A stretch of 29,118 bases of DNA from a virus. The notes beneath the pieces were generated by a model that was not told where the DNA came from, ran no database searches, and worked only from the letters and a program-made list of their open reading frames with translations. Shown here piece after piece: positions 20,819-27,076 of this stretch. How positions within the stretch are numbered: the first letter of the stretch is position 1; each line of letters opens with the position of its first letter. The DNA lies in IMG/VR virus record IMGVR_UViG_3300036799_000154, positions 1 through 29,118 of that record; one strand, 5' to 3'. A program made the translations under genes and the position numbers.

Positions 20819-21288
20819 TACGAGATATCCACGTTCAGGCTAAGGGTGATGGTGCCGCGGCCGGAAAGACCCTGCGCGCCGTCGAAGAGCTGGGGGGAGA
20901 GGGCGGGAGACGTCATCGTCACCTGATAGCAACCGAGCGAGATCATGACGCCCAGGAAAGAGGTGGTCGGTGCGATGGCGTTTTTGATCGCTTCCCAGAA
21001 GTCGAACAGATCGGCCGCCCGCGTCGAGGGGACGCCGATGTCGAACGTCATCACAAACGGGCCCGCGTAGCGTGTTTCATCCGTCCATGCGAACCCGCCG
21101 GCCGAGGGGGTGAGACGGAGGAGGGGGAGCATATCGTAGGACACGTCGGCCGTGTCTTCCTCGTTGCCGTCCCACATCTGCCACGTCGCGACGCCCGAAG
21201 CTAATTCCGGGTCGCTCTGGAGCTGGAGCTTGAACCGCTCCCAGAGGGCCGAGATCCGGCCGGGCTTGAATCGTGTTTCGCCTACCAT
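20818..21288 (-). CDS. Tail terminator / minor tail protein candidate
   Basis: A 156-residue protein starting at ATG 21288. It starts with a helix (FKPGRISALWERFKLQLQSD). A mixed sheet follows: GPFVMTFDIGVPSTRAADLF, then NAIAPTTSFLGVMISLGCYQ and GRGTITLSLNVDI, where a measured strand ending closes the fold. Tail terminators (gpU-like) have this size and alpha/beta arrangement and lie between head-completion genes and the tube gene, as here. Identification is by position and shape only. Confidence 0.6.
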   Translation of the reverse strand: MVGETRFKPGRISALWERFKLQLQSDPELASGVATWQMWDGNEEDTADVSYDMLPLLRLTPSAGGFAWTDETRYAGPFVMTFDIGVPSTRAADLFDFWEAIKNAIAPTTSFLGVMISLGCYQVTMTSPALSPQLFDGAQGLSGRGTITLSLNVDIS

Positions 21289-21294
21289 GATTAT

Positions 21295-22125
21295 TTAGCG
21301 GAAACTCATCACAGAGAGGTTGATTGCCTGATCAATGACGCCATCGGCGTTGGTGTCGAATTCGGCCGTGATGCTGGCGACACGTTGCAGCCATTTCGTG
21401 TAGTAAAAGCGCGACCGCTCAAAGAACGAATCGCCCTTGTCGAAAGTGATTTGTTTCTCACAGATTTTGTGGAGAGCGAGGTAGCAATTGGCTTCCTTGA
21501 TCTCTTCCGTGACGATCAGGCTGTTGGCGTCCAGCAAGCCCTTGAAATAGGTGTCGTACTGATCGGCGAGGAGCTGACCGCTGGTGTATCCGCTGGCCAG
21601 GTACGCGCCCATGTCCCACGATGCCGGCCGCACGCGCGCCAGGATGACCCGATCGAACCACACGCGCGCCCGCGCCCGTTCGGCGAGGAATGAGGTTTCG
21701 CCGGTCTTGGCCTGAAGTTTCGGCAGCCATGCGCCGGCCGCGTCGAGGAGGTCCTGGTAACTGATGTAGGTCGCGGGGACCGGAGCGGAGCCGGCCGAGG
21801 CGGTGAGGGAGAGGTAGCCTTGCCAGTAGGGCAGGATCAGCGAGCCGACCGTAATATCGAGCTCCACCGAATAGACCGCCGGAGCCAATCCGGCCGTGGC
21901 CGCGCCCGCGATCGTGGCCGTGGTGAGCGCCGTGGCGGGGTCCGTGAAGACGAGCGAGACGATACCGGGGATGAGCTGCTGATCGTCGCCCATCCACACC
22001 TTGGCGGTGAGTGGTTCGTCGCCCGCGTAGGTCGTGATGGGCTTGTCGCTCGAATCGTAGAGGAAGGCCGCCCACTGCGCGTCATCGCCCAATGGGACTT
22101 CCCAGACCGTGCCGGAGGGATTCAC
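21295..22125 (-). CDS. Structural protein: beta domain plus head-tail adaptor-like helices
   Basis: A 276-residue protein starting at GTG 22125, 3 bases after the preceding stop. Residues 1-115 are beta-rich (VWEVPLGDDAQWAAFLYDSS, then YSVELDITVGSLILPYWQGY), like a BppU-type or baseplate N-domain. Residues 115-276 are helical (DLLDAAGAWLPKLQAKTGET and EEIKEANCYLALHKICEKQI), like gp6/gp15-type head-tail adaptors that form a ring under the portal. The combination in one chain is unusual. A link between head and tail is the likely place, from position. Confidence 0.6.
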   Translation of the reverse strand: MNPSGTVWEVPLGDDAQWAAFLYDSSDKPITTYAGDEPLTAKVWMGDDQQLIPGIVSLVFTDPATALTTATIAGAATAGLAPAVYSVELDITVGSLILPYWQGYLSLTASAGSAPVPATYISYQDLLDAAGAWLPKLQAKTGETSFLAERARARVWFDRVILARVRPASWDMGAYLASGYTSGQLLADQYDTYFKGLLDANSLIVTEEIKEANCYLALHKICEKQITFDKGDSFFERSRFYYTKWLQRVASITAEFDTNADGVIDQAINLSVMSFR

Positions 22126-22128
22126 GTT

Positions 22129-23652
22129 TTAGATGCCTTGTCGTTTGATCTTGCCGAAGTGGGGATCGGGACCGAGCCGGGTCGCCCGGGCTAGCCGCGG
22201 GTTGGGCCCGTCGTGACGTGTCTTGCCGAAGTTGGGATCGGGACCGAGGCGAATGATGTGCGTGTGGGTCGGGTCGGGGACCGTGACAAGGAGCGTCAAG
22301 GTGGTGGTTGAACCGAGGACCGGGCCGCCGCCGGTGGCGCCGGAATCGAGGGTCCAATCGGCGCCGGGGTTGGTGGTGCCGCCCAGGAGGACGCCGCCCG
22401 AGGGTGCCGCGGTGAATTCGAGCGGGCCCGCGAGAGTGGCACCACCTACGACCGGGCCGCCCGAGGGTGCCGCGGTGAATTCGATGATCGGTTGAGGCGG
22501 GTCGGTCGTGTGGCCGCCCAGCACGACGCCGCCGCCGCCCGCGACCACGGAGAAGAAAAGCGAGCCCTGCGCGGCACCGCCTACGACCGGGCCGGCGGAG
22601 CTGGTGGCCGTGAAGCTAACCGAGGGTGCGAACGTGCCGCCTACGACCGGGCCGGCGGAGCTGGTGGCCGTGAATTCGATGATCGGTTGAGGCGGGTCGG
22701 TCGTGTGGCCGCCCAGCACGACGCCGCCAGAGGACGAGCGGAAGAAATCGATATCAGGCTGAGCGGCCAGCCCGCCGGCCATTGGGCCGCCGCCGGAGCT
22801 GCCCTGAAAACCGGCCGAGGGAGTGCTTGCGCTCGAGAGCACCAGGCCACCACCGCCCGCGACGGTGAAGGTTGGAGCGCCCAGCAGGAAGACGCGTAGC
22901 CGCGGCGATTCAAAGACCTTCCATCGCGTGGCCGGGTCGTAGAGTTCCGGGCCGAGTTCCGGCCGCGGGTAGTTGTAGATCCGAAAGTCGTAGAAGCTGC
23001 CGACGGCCGCGTTGAAAGCCGAGAAAAAGCGGTTGCCCGTCGCCCCGAAACCGGAGTCGCCGCCAGCGATCACCGTTTGTTCGACACCATCAATCCAGCA
23101 TCGAGCATTAACTCCGTCCCAGGTCCAAACGAAGACCGAGAACCGCGCCATCGGCAACGCGATTGTGGCACTGATTTTCTTGAGACAAACCTCGGTGCCC
23201 GCGCTATTCGCAGCCACAAGAAAGGGCTGATAGGTGCTCGAACTGGTGCTTGCCGTGGTGCACTGGAAACCCGCTTGACCCGAGTTGCGGCACGAGAGCA
23301 CGCCCTTGTAGCCGCCGCCCGCGTCGAGACGAGCCCGGTAGGAGACCGTGAACGTGGGCAGGTTCAAAAGGCCCGATTGCGGAAAGGTCGGGTAATCCGT
23401 CGCCCCAGCCTGGCCCAGCGCGTTGGGTACATAGGGAGCCGCCCAGAGTTCGCCCGCCGCGAGCTTGACCGAGTTCGGATGTCCCGCCGGCACCACGGCA
23501 TTGAGGCCGTTTGCGACGTCCTGGAAAGACTGGCCGCCCCCCTCCCACATCGGCCACAACGCCACCAGGCCCGCGGCGTGATCCGAGCCCCAATGAATCG
23601 GGGTGCCCGGCTCGACGCCGCACTGCCAGGGGTCGGCGCGCGAGAGCCTCAA
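22129..23652 (-). CDS. LamG-domain fibre-like protein with Gly-rich repeats
   Basis: A 507-residue protein. TTG 23652 overlaps the upstream stop as TTGA and is preferred to a frame reaching 23739. Residues about 18-240 resemble a concanavalin/LamG sandwich: DHAAGLVALWPMWEGGGQSF at the start, LPTFTVSYRARLDAGGG and SFYDFRIYNYPRPELGPELY near the end. Residues about 265-440 are Gly/Ser/Val repeats of the form FTATSSAGPVVGG and GGVVLGGHTTDPPQPIIEF. The end repeats RLGPDPNFGK/RLGPDPHFGK. LamG folds bind sugars or proteins, so receptor or surface binding is plausible. It lies among head/tail genes, so a capsid-surface adhesin or fibre are both possible. Confidence 0.72.
   Translation of the reverse strand: MRLSRADPWQCGVEPGTPIHWGSDHAAGLVALWPMWEGGGQSFQDVANGLNAVVPAGHPNSVKLAAGELWAAPYVPNALGQAGATDYPTFPQSGLLNLPTFTVSYRARLDAGGGYKGVLSCRNSGQAGFQCTTASTSSSTYQPFLVAANSAGTEVCLKKISATIALPMARFSVFVWTWDGVNARCWIDGVEQTVIAGGDSGFGATGNRFFSAFNAAVGSFYDFRIYNYPRPELGPELYDPATRWKVFESPRLRVFLLGAPTFTVAGGGGLVLSSASTPSAGFQGSSGGGPMAGGLAAQPDIDFFRSSSGGVVLGGHTTDPPQPIIEFTATSSAGPVVGGTFAPSVSFTATSSAGPVVGGAAQGSLFFSVVAGGGGVVLGGHTTDPPQPIIEFTAAPSGGPVVGGATLAGPLEFTAAPSGGVLLGGTTNPGADWTLDSGATGGGPVLGSTTTLTLLVTVPDPTHTHIIRLGPDPNFGKTRHDGPNPRLARATRLGPDPHFGKIKRQGI
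22476..22728 (-). repeat. 58-base direct repeat within the fibre gene
   Basis: Bases 22476-22533 and 22671-22728 are identical, 195 bases apart. Inside this span, a further unit around CCGCCTACGACCGGGCC near 22578 and 22638 repeats at 60 bases. In-frame duplication produces the GHTTDPPQPIIEF repeats. Such identity invites recombination that adds or removes repeat units. Confidence 0.85.
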
Positions 23653-24287
23653 GCCGAGGACTCCGAGTCGTAAGTGGTCGCCAGCGCCTCGACGTAGACC
23701 GAACTGCCGGTTGTGCTTGCTCCATAGTCGAAAATACACTCATAGACCGAACCGCCCGCGAGCCACACAGGGGCAAAGCAATCGGCTCCGTTGACCACCG
23801 TATCGCTCGATGCATGGGCCTTTTTCATGGGCGCGTCGAGCGTCAGCGTGGTCGTGGCGAACTTGCTCACCCGCGCCCACTCGTAATTGCTCACCGTGCC
23901 GCTGTTGCCGCCGATAAAGACGACCGACCCATGAATGCCCACGGTCGTCCAGTTTGACGCCGAGCTGAGCGTGGTATCGGCGATGCTCGAACTGGCGTTG
24001 GTGGCCTGGCTGGTGAGGGTCGAGCCCGATCCCGTGGAAGTCTGGCGAGCCACCACGGCACCCGGATGCCCCACGCCGTTGTTATTGATCGTCCGGCGCA
24101 CCAGCAGGTCAAGGGCCGCCGTGCCGGGTGCCGTCGTGCCGAGCCAGCCCACGCGCAGGAAAACCCAGGCGCCGAACTTGCCCCGCAAGTCGATCGTGCC
24201 GCGTGCGCTGGCCCCGGCCGCTACGGTCGTAGCGGCAACGACGGCGGTTGCGGTATCGGTAAATAATGGGGTTGTCGTGGTTGCCAT
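23649..24287 (-). CDS. Beta-rich structural protein (head or fibre region)
   Basis: A 212-residue protein starting at ATG 24287 (MATTTTPLFTDTATAVVAAT); the longer frame to 24407 adds a basic, unlikely start. It is rich in Thr, Ser, Ala and Val with strand patterns: GTIDLRGKFGAWVFLRVGWL, then SVVFIGGNSGTVSNYEWARV and SSVYVEALATTYDS. There are no charged helices. It looks like a decoration, spike or adhesion domain. It lies directly before the LamG protein with a 4-base overlap, so the two may assemble together. The family is not recognised. Confidence 0.68.
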   Translation of the reverse strand: MATTTTPLFTDTATAVVAATTVAAGASARGTIDLRGKFGAWVFLRVGWLGTTAPGTAALDLLVRRTINNNGVGHPGAVVARQTSTGSGSTLTSQATNASSSIADTTLSSASNWTTVGIHGSVVFIGGNSGTVSNYEWARVSKFATTTLTLDAPMKKAHASSDTVVNGADCFAPVWLAGGSVYECIFDYGASTTGSSVYVEALATTYDSESSA

Positions 24288-24321
24288 TGGGTGATCGGTC
24301 CTCTGATAAGTAAGTGGCCGC

Positions 24322-24705
24322 TTAGGCGAGCCTGTCCCCGGGCTTGTGCAGTCCGTCCGCGATCGGACCGGCCTTGCGACCCTCGGGCAAGTGGTCGAAC
24401 GCGACAAGCCGCTCGAGGTCAGGGCAATCCTCGGGGGAGAGCTCTACCCGCTGCACGCGGTTCTCGTTGACCGTGCAAAGGTCGTGTCCGTCTTCGCCCT
24501 GGGGGACGAGCGCCGGCCGGGCAATGGTGCGCATGCCGCCCACAATCGAGCCGGGCCCGCCCGCGTCGAAGACGAGGACCGCCTTTCCCTCGGGGGTGAG
24601 GTGAGGCTTGCCCAGGGTGAGAGTCTTGGAGAGCACGCCGACGGCCGCCGCCGACGTGTACCAGAGACCGCCGAAAAGAAGTGTTGGCGTTGTCGAAGTT
24701 GGCAT
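24322..24705 (-). CDS. Hypothetical head-region protein
   Basis: A 127-residue protein starting at ATG 24705, one base after the upstream stop. The N-terminal 25 residues are hydrophobic/Thr-rich (TPTLLFGGLWYTSAAAVGVL), perhaps a buried strand pair. The rest contains LTPEGKAVLVFDAGGPGSIV and an acidic helix (LSPEDCPDLERLVAFDHLPE), ending in a basic-Gly tail. No motif I recognise. Conserved spacing in the operon supports a real gene; a head or neck accessory role is inferred from place. Confidence 0.65.
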   Translation of the reverse strand: MPTSTTPTLLFGGLWYTSAAAVGVLSKTLTLGKPHLTPEGKAVLVFDAGGPGSIVGGMRTIARPALVPQGEDGHDLCTVNENRVQRVELSPEDCPDLERLVAFDHLPEGRKAGPIADGLHKPGDRLA

Positions 24706-24706
24706 G

Positions 24707-25150
24707 TCAGGCGCTCCCGAGCTCGAGGACGGGGGTGAGGTTGAGCGTGGAGGGATTCACGAGCGCGATGGACGAACCCCATTGCTCGGCCAGAAGGCCG
24801 ACGCCCGACGTATTGCCCTTCCAGAAGTGGCCGTACACGGTCTGCGCCGAGGTGGCGCTCCATGACTGTTGCGTTCCGTAGGTCGAAATGGCGTTGTGGT
24901 TCACGCCGTCGATCGTCGAGCCGGTGAGCGCGACCGTGCCCCAGGTGCCCGCCGCGATGGTGCGGGTGAGCGTCTTCTGCGAGTAGCCCGTGAAACTCGC
25001 TTCAATCGCCGTGTACGTGCTAAGCGTGTCGGTGACCGCGGGAGTGTGCGACGTCGAGAAGAGGCCGAGGAGGATGCTTTCGAGCGTGCCGCCGCCCAGG
25101 AGATCAGTGAGCCATTGAGACTGGCCCGTCTTGAGAACTTTGGCCGCCAT
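24707..25150 (-). CDS. Head decoration or structural protein candidate
   Basis: A 147-residue protein starting at ATG 25150. After a short helix (LKTGQSQWLTDLLGGGTLES) it is a beta protein rich in Thr and Ser: ASFTGYSQKTLTRTIAAGTW, then WSATSAQTVYGHFWKGNTSG and WGSSIALVNPSTLNLTPVLE. This pattern is common for phage structural proteins of unknown family located after the capsid. A terminator-like hairpin precedes it (25172-25210), so its level may be lower than that of the capsid. A decoration or neck role is inferred. Confidence 0.65.
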   Translation of the reverse strand: MAAKVLKTGQSQWLTDLLGGGTLESILLGLFSTSHTPAVTDTLSTYTAIEASFTGYSQKTLTRTIAAGTWGTVALTGSTIDGVNHNAISTYGTQQSWSATSAQTVYGHFWKGNTSGVGLLAEQWGSSIALVNPSTLNLTPVLELGSA

Positions 25151-25171
25151 GAGTCGGTCCTTTCCAAGTGG

Positions 25172-25210
25172 AAGAGAAGAAAGGCCGGCGAGCGCATGGG
25201 CCCGCCGGCC
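25172..25210 (-). terminator. Partial terminator after capsid gene
   Basis: Read leftward, GGCCGGCG (25210-25203) pairs with CGCCGGCC (25190-25183) around a 12-base loop, followed by TTTCTTCTCTT. The stem is strong and the T-tract interrupted, so some read-through is expected. This gives extra capsid transcript relative to downstream genes. Confidence 0.72.
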
Positions 25211-25238
25211 CTGAATCGAATCAACTCAAGAGCGGGGG

Positions 25239-26162
25239 TCAGGCAGACTCGATCAGCGAGCCGAGCTCGGGACGAGCAACAACGACGCCCCAGAAGCAAT
25301 GGAGGTGTACGATGGTCCCCTGATCCTTCAGGCTGTACTGCATCTGCATCTGGACCGGGAGCACGTTCTTTACCTTGAAGATGCTCTCCTTCACCGAAGG
25401 GTCATTGCTCGGCGGGGGAGGACTCGTCACAGCCGCGATGGCGTAGCGGTGCATCAGAATGCCGGGCTCTTTGCCCGCATTGTAGGCCGCAAGGTGCTGG
25501 TCGTAGCGCACCTCGCAACCATACTGAGTGACGAGCTTGGCGCGCTGCTGGGCCTGCACGGCCGCGTTTTCGCCGACCACGTACTGATTGATGAAGTTGG
25601 AATCGGCAACCTGATTGCCGTAGCTCTTCACCGATTCGATGAGGAACATATTTCCATCATCTTCGGTGGGAGCACCAGCCGCGGCGAGGTTCTGCCAGGC
25701 CAGGCCGATGTCGGCGCGCACGATCTCATCGGCGCCGGCGCCGGAGATCAGCGAGTAGGTGGAAAAGTTGCCCGTGGTGACGAGAGCCGCGATGGTGCGG
25801 TTCACCTTCCGCATGAGGCCCTCGAGCTTGGGCTTGAGGTACTTCTGCGCGAGCTGGACCGGGGTTCGGGCCTGGTCCCACGTCGGGAGCAGGAAGGACG
25901 TGCTGAAATGCTTGTTGAACGGGACCGCCACGCTGTTGTGCTTGGCGTCGCTGGTCGCGATTGCGCCGGAGCCAATGTCGGTCACATCGGCTTCGTTCAC
26001 GGTCGGGATGATCACGTTCAATGATGTGAATGGTTGGACCGGATCGGGCCGGTGCTCCCAATACACGCCGTCGAGGAAAGCGTTCTGGTACTTGAGGGAC
26101 TCGGCCGCGGTGGAGGCCGAGGCCACGAGTGTCTGGAACAAGCCGGTTGTGTCGTTGCCCAT
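25239..26162 (-). CDS. Major capsid protein
   Basis: A 307-residue protein starting at ATG 26162. It follows the scaffold gene and precedes a partial terminator, as capsid genes do. Features fit the HK97-fold: an early helical arm, an E-loop-like segment (VIIPTVNEADVTDIGSGAIA), spine helix KYLKPKLEGLMRKVNRTIAA, and a P-domain/A-domain with VADSNFINQYVVGENAAVQ and YDQHLAAYNAGKEPGILMHR. The C-terminal VLPVQMQMQYSLKDQGTIVH and HCFWGVVVARPELG resemble closing strands of P22-like and related coats. It assembles the icosahedral shell. The upstream region holds a 65-base purine tract. Confidence 0.82.
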   Translation of the reverse strand: MGNDTTGLFQTLVASASTAAESLKYQNAFLDGVYWEHRPDPVQPFTSLNVIIPTVNEADVTDIGSGAIATSDAKHNSVAVPFNKHFSTSFLLPTWDQARTPVQLAQKYLKPKLEGLMRKVNRTIAALVTTGNFSTYSLISGAGADEIVRADIGLAWQNLAAAGAPTEDDGNMFLIESVKSYGNQVADSNFINQYVVGENAAVQAQQRAKLVTQYGCEVRYDQHLAAYNAGKEPGILMHRYAIAAVTSPPPPSNDPSVKESIFKVKNVLPVQMQMQYSLKDQGTIVHLHCFWGVVVARPELGSLIESA

Positions 26163-26179
26163 TGGAGATAGTGTCCTGG

Positions 26180-26245
26180 GTGAAGGGAGAGGGGAGAGGA
26201 GAGGGAGAAGGGAGAGATGCAGAGGCAGAGGCAGAGGCAGAGGTG
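26180..26245 (-). repeat. Polypurine/polypyrimidine tract with CAGAGG repeats
   Basis: On the plus strand, nearly all bases here are purines. GGGAGAGG-type units end in four tandem CAGAGG copies (about 26220-26243). On the coding strand it is a CT-rich leader just before the capsid ATG. Such tracts can slip, vary in length, or form triplexes. No gene is present. Confidence 0.8.
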
Positions 26246-26257
26246 AGGCCTGGAGGT

Positions 26258-26821
26258 TTACTCGTCAACGATCTCGAAATTGTCCTCGAGGGAGGCCGCC
26301 GCGATCTTCGATTGGTTCCGTTCCATGAACGTGGCGTCGTTAAGCTGCTTGCTCGTCACGCGGAACTTGCCATCGCCGCCGGGGTTCTTGGCGCCGTGAC
26401 TGGCGCCCTCGCCTTTGGGGAGCTTGGTTTGGCCGCTGGAGCCCTTGGAGCTTTCGCCGGTGTAGTGGCCGCGCGTCTCGAGGAACTTGCCCAGGTGCTC
26501 GCGAATCGCCTTGCCATCGGGCTCGGTGGCGTCTTCCTTGGCTTCATAGCCGGCGAGCTTCCACACGTCGTCGCGGAACTCGGGCCGGATCTTGAGCTCA
26601 TCGGCGAGCTTCTCGTACTCGCGCTGGTGGGTCAGGCCGCGGAGCTTGGCGCCGGTTTCCCTGGCTTGCGACTCGAACGGTTCGAGCTCGGCAATGCGCG
26701 CGTCGCGCTCATCCACAACGGAGAGCTGTTCCTCGAGCGCCGCCTGCATGGCGTCGAAGTCGGCGCGCAAACGGTCGTAATCAGCGCGGGAGACATAATC
26801 TCCCTCTTTCGGTTCTGGCAT
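26258..26821 (-). CDS. Capsid scaffolding protein
   Basis: A 187-residue protein starting at ATG 26821 (MPEPKEGDYVSRADYDRLRA). Residues 10-60 are coiled coil (FDAMQAALEEQLSVVDERDA). A Lys/Glu-rich middle follows with KLADELKIRPEFRDDVWKLA, a Ser/Gly/Lys-rich loop, and a C-terminal helix-turn (FRVTSKQLNDATFMERNQSK, then EDNFEIVDE). The helical, highly charged, small scaffold next to the capsid gene is the common arrangement. It guides coat assembly and then leaves or is cleaved. No protease signature was seen, so maturation by a separate protease is not indicated here. Confidence 0.8.
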   Translation of the reverse strand: MPEPKEGDYVSRADYDRLRADFDAMQAALEEQLSVVDERDARIAELEPFESQARETGAKLRGLTHQREYEKLADELKIRPEFRDDVWKLAGYEAKEDATEPDGKAIREHLGKFLETRGHYTGESSKGSSGQTKLPKGEGASHGAKNPGGDGKFRVTSKQLNDATFMERNQSKIAAASLEDNFEIVDE

Positions 26822-26965
26822 CGGTGCTCTCTGGCCCGGCGTCGGGCCGCGGGGGGAGGTGTGAGGCCGGCGCGACATCGCGCCGCTTGCTGCCTGGGGA
26901 AAGGTTGGCGGGCGCTTCCCCCGCCGTGCGGTATAAGCCCCGCCTGGCATTTCAGCGTGATTTGC
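26822..26965 (-). other. Structured leader before the scaffold gene
   Basis: This 144-base gene-free stretch carries three GC-rich hairpins: GCCCG/CGGGC within 26834-26847, GGCGCGA/TCGCGCC at 26869-26884, and GGCGGG/CCCGCC at 26907-26912 and 26920-26925. No consensus promoter is seen. It could hold a late-promoter for the phage sigma factor, or RNA processing sites. Confidence 0.6.
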
Positions 26966-27076
26966 TCAGCACTCGTCGGACTTGTAACGGAGATTGCCGG
27001 CCGCCATCTCGCCCAGGAGATGGTCTAGCAGCGAATCGGGGTCCGGCCCTTGCGAGCCGTCGCCGTTCTCAGTCAA
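26966..27076 (-). CDS. Small acidic ORF overlapping the ParB-domain gene end
   Basis: A 36-residue peptide starting at TTG 27076 and overlapping the last 8 bases of the ParB-domain gene. It is acidic and helical (DPDSLLDHLLGEMAAGNLRY). The same frame also continues upstream as antisense-like, low-confidence coding. It may be a separate small protein or the end of a frameshifted longer ParB-domain protein. There is no ATG at the junction. Confidence 0.45.
   Translation of the reverse strand: MTENGDGSQGPDPDSLLDHLLGEMAAGNLRYKSDEC

Noticed and set aside
22350-22760. CRISPR-like repeat series
   Set aside because: The repeats are in-frame coding units of a Gly-rich protein with variable spacing, without spacers or cas genes.
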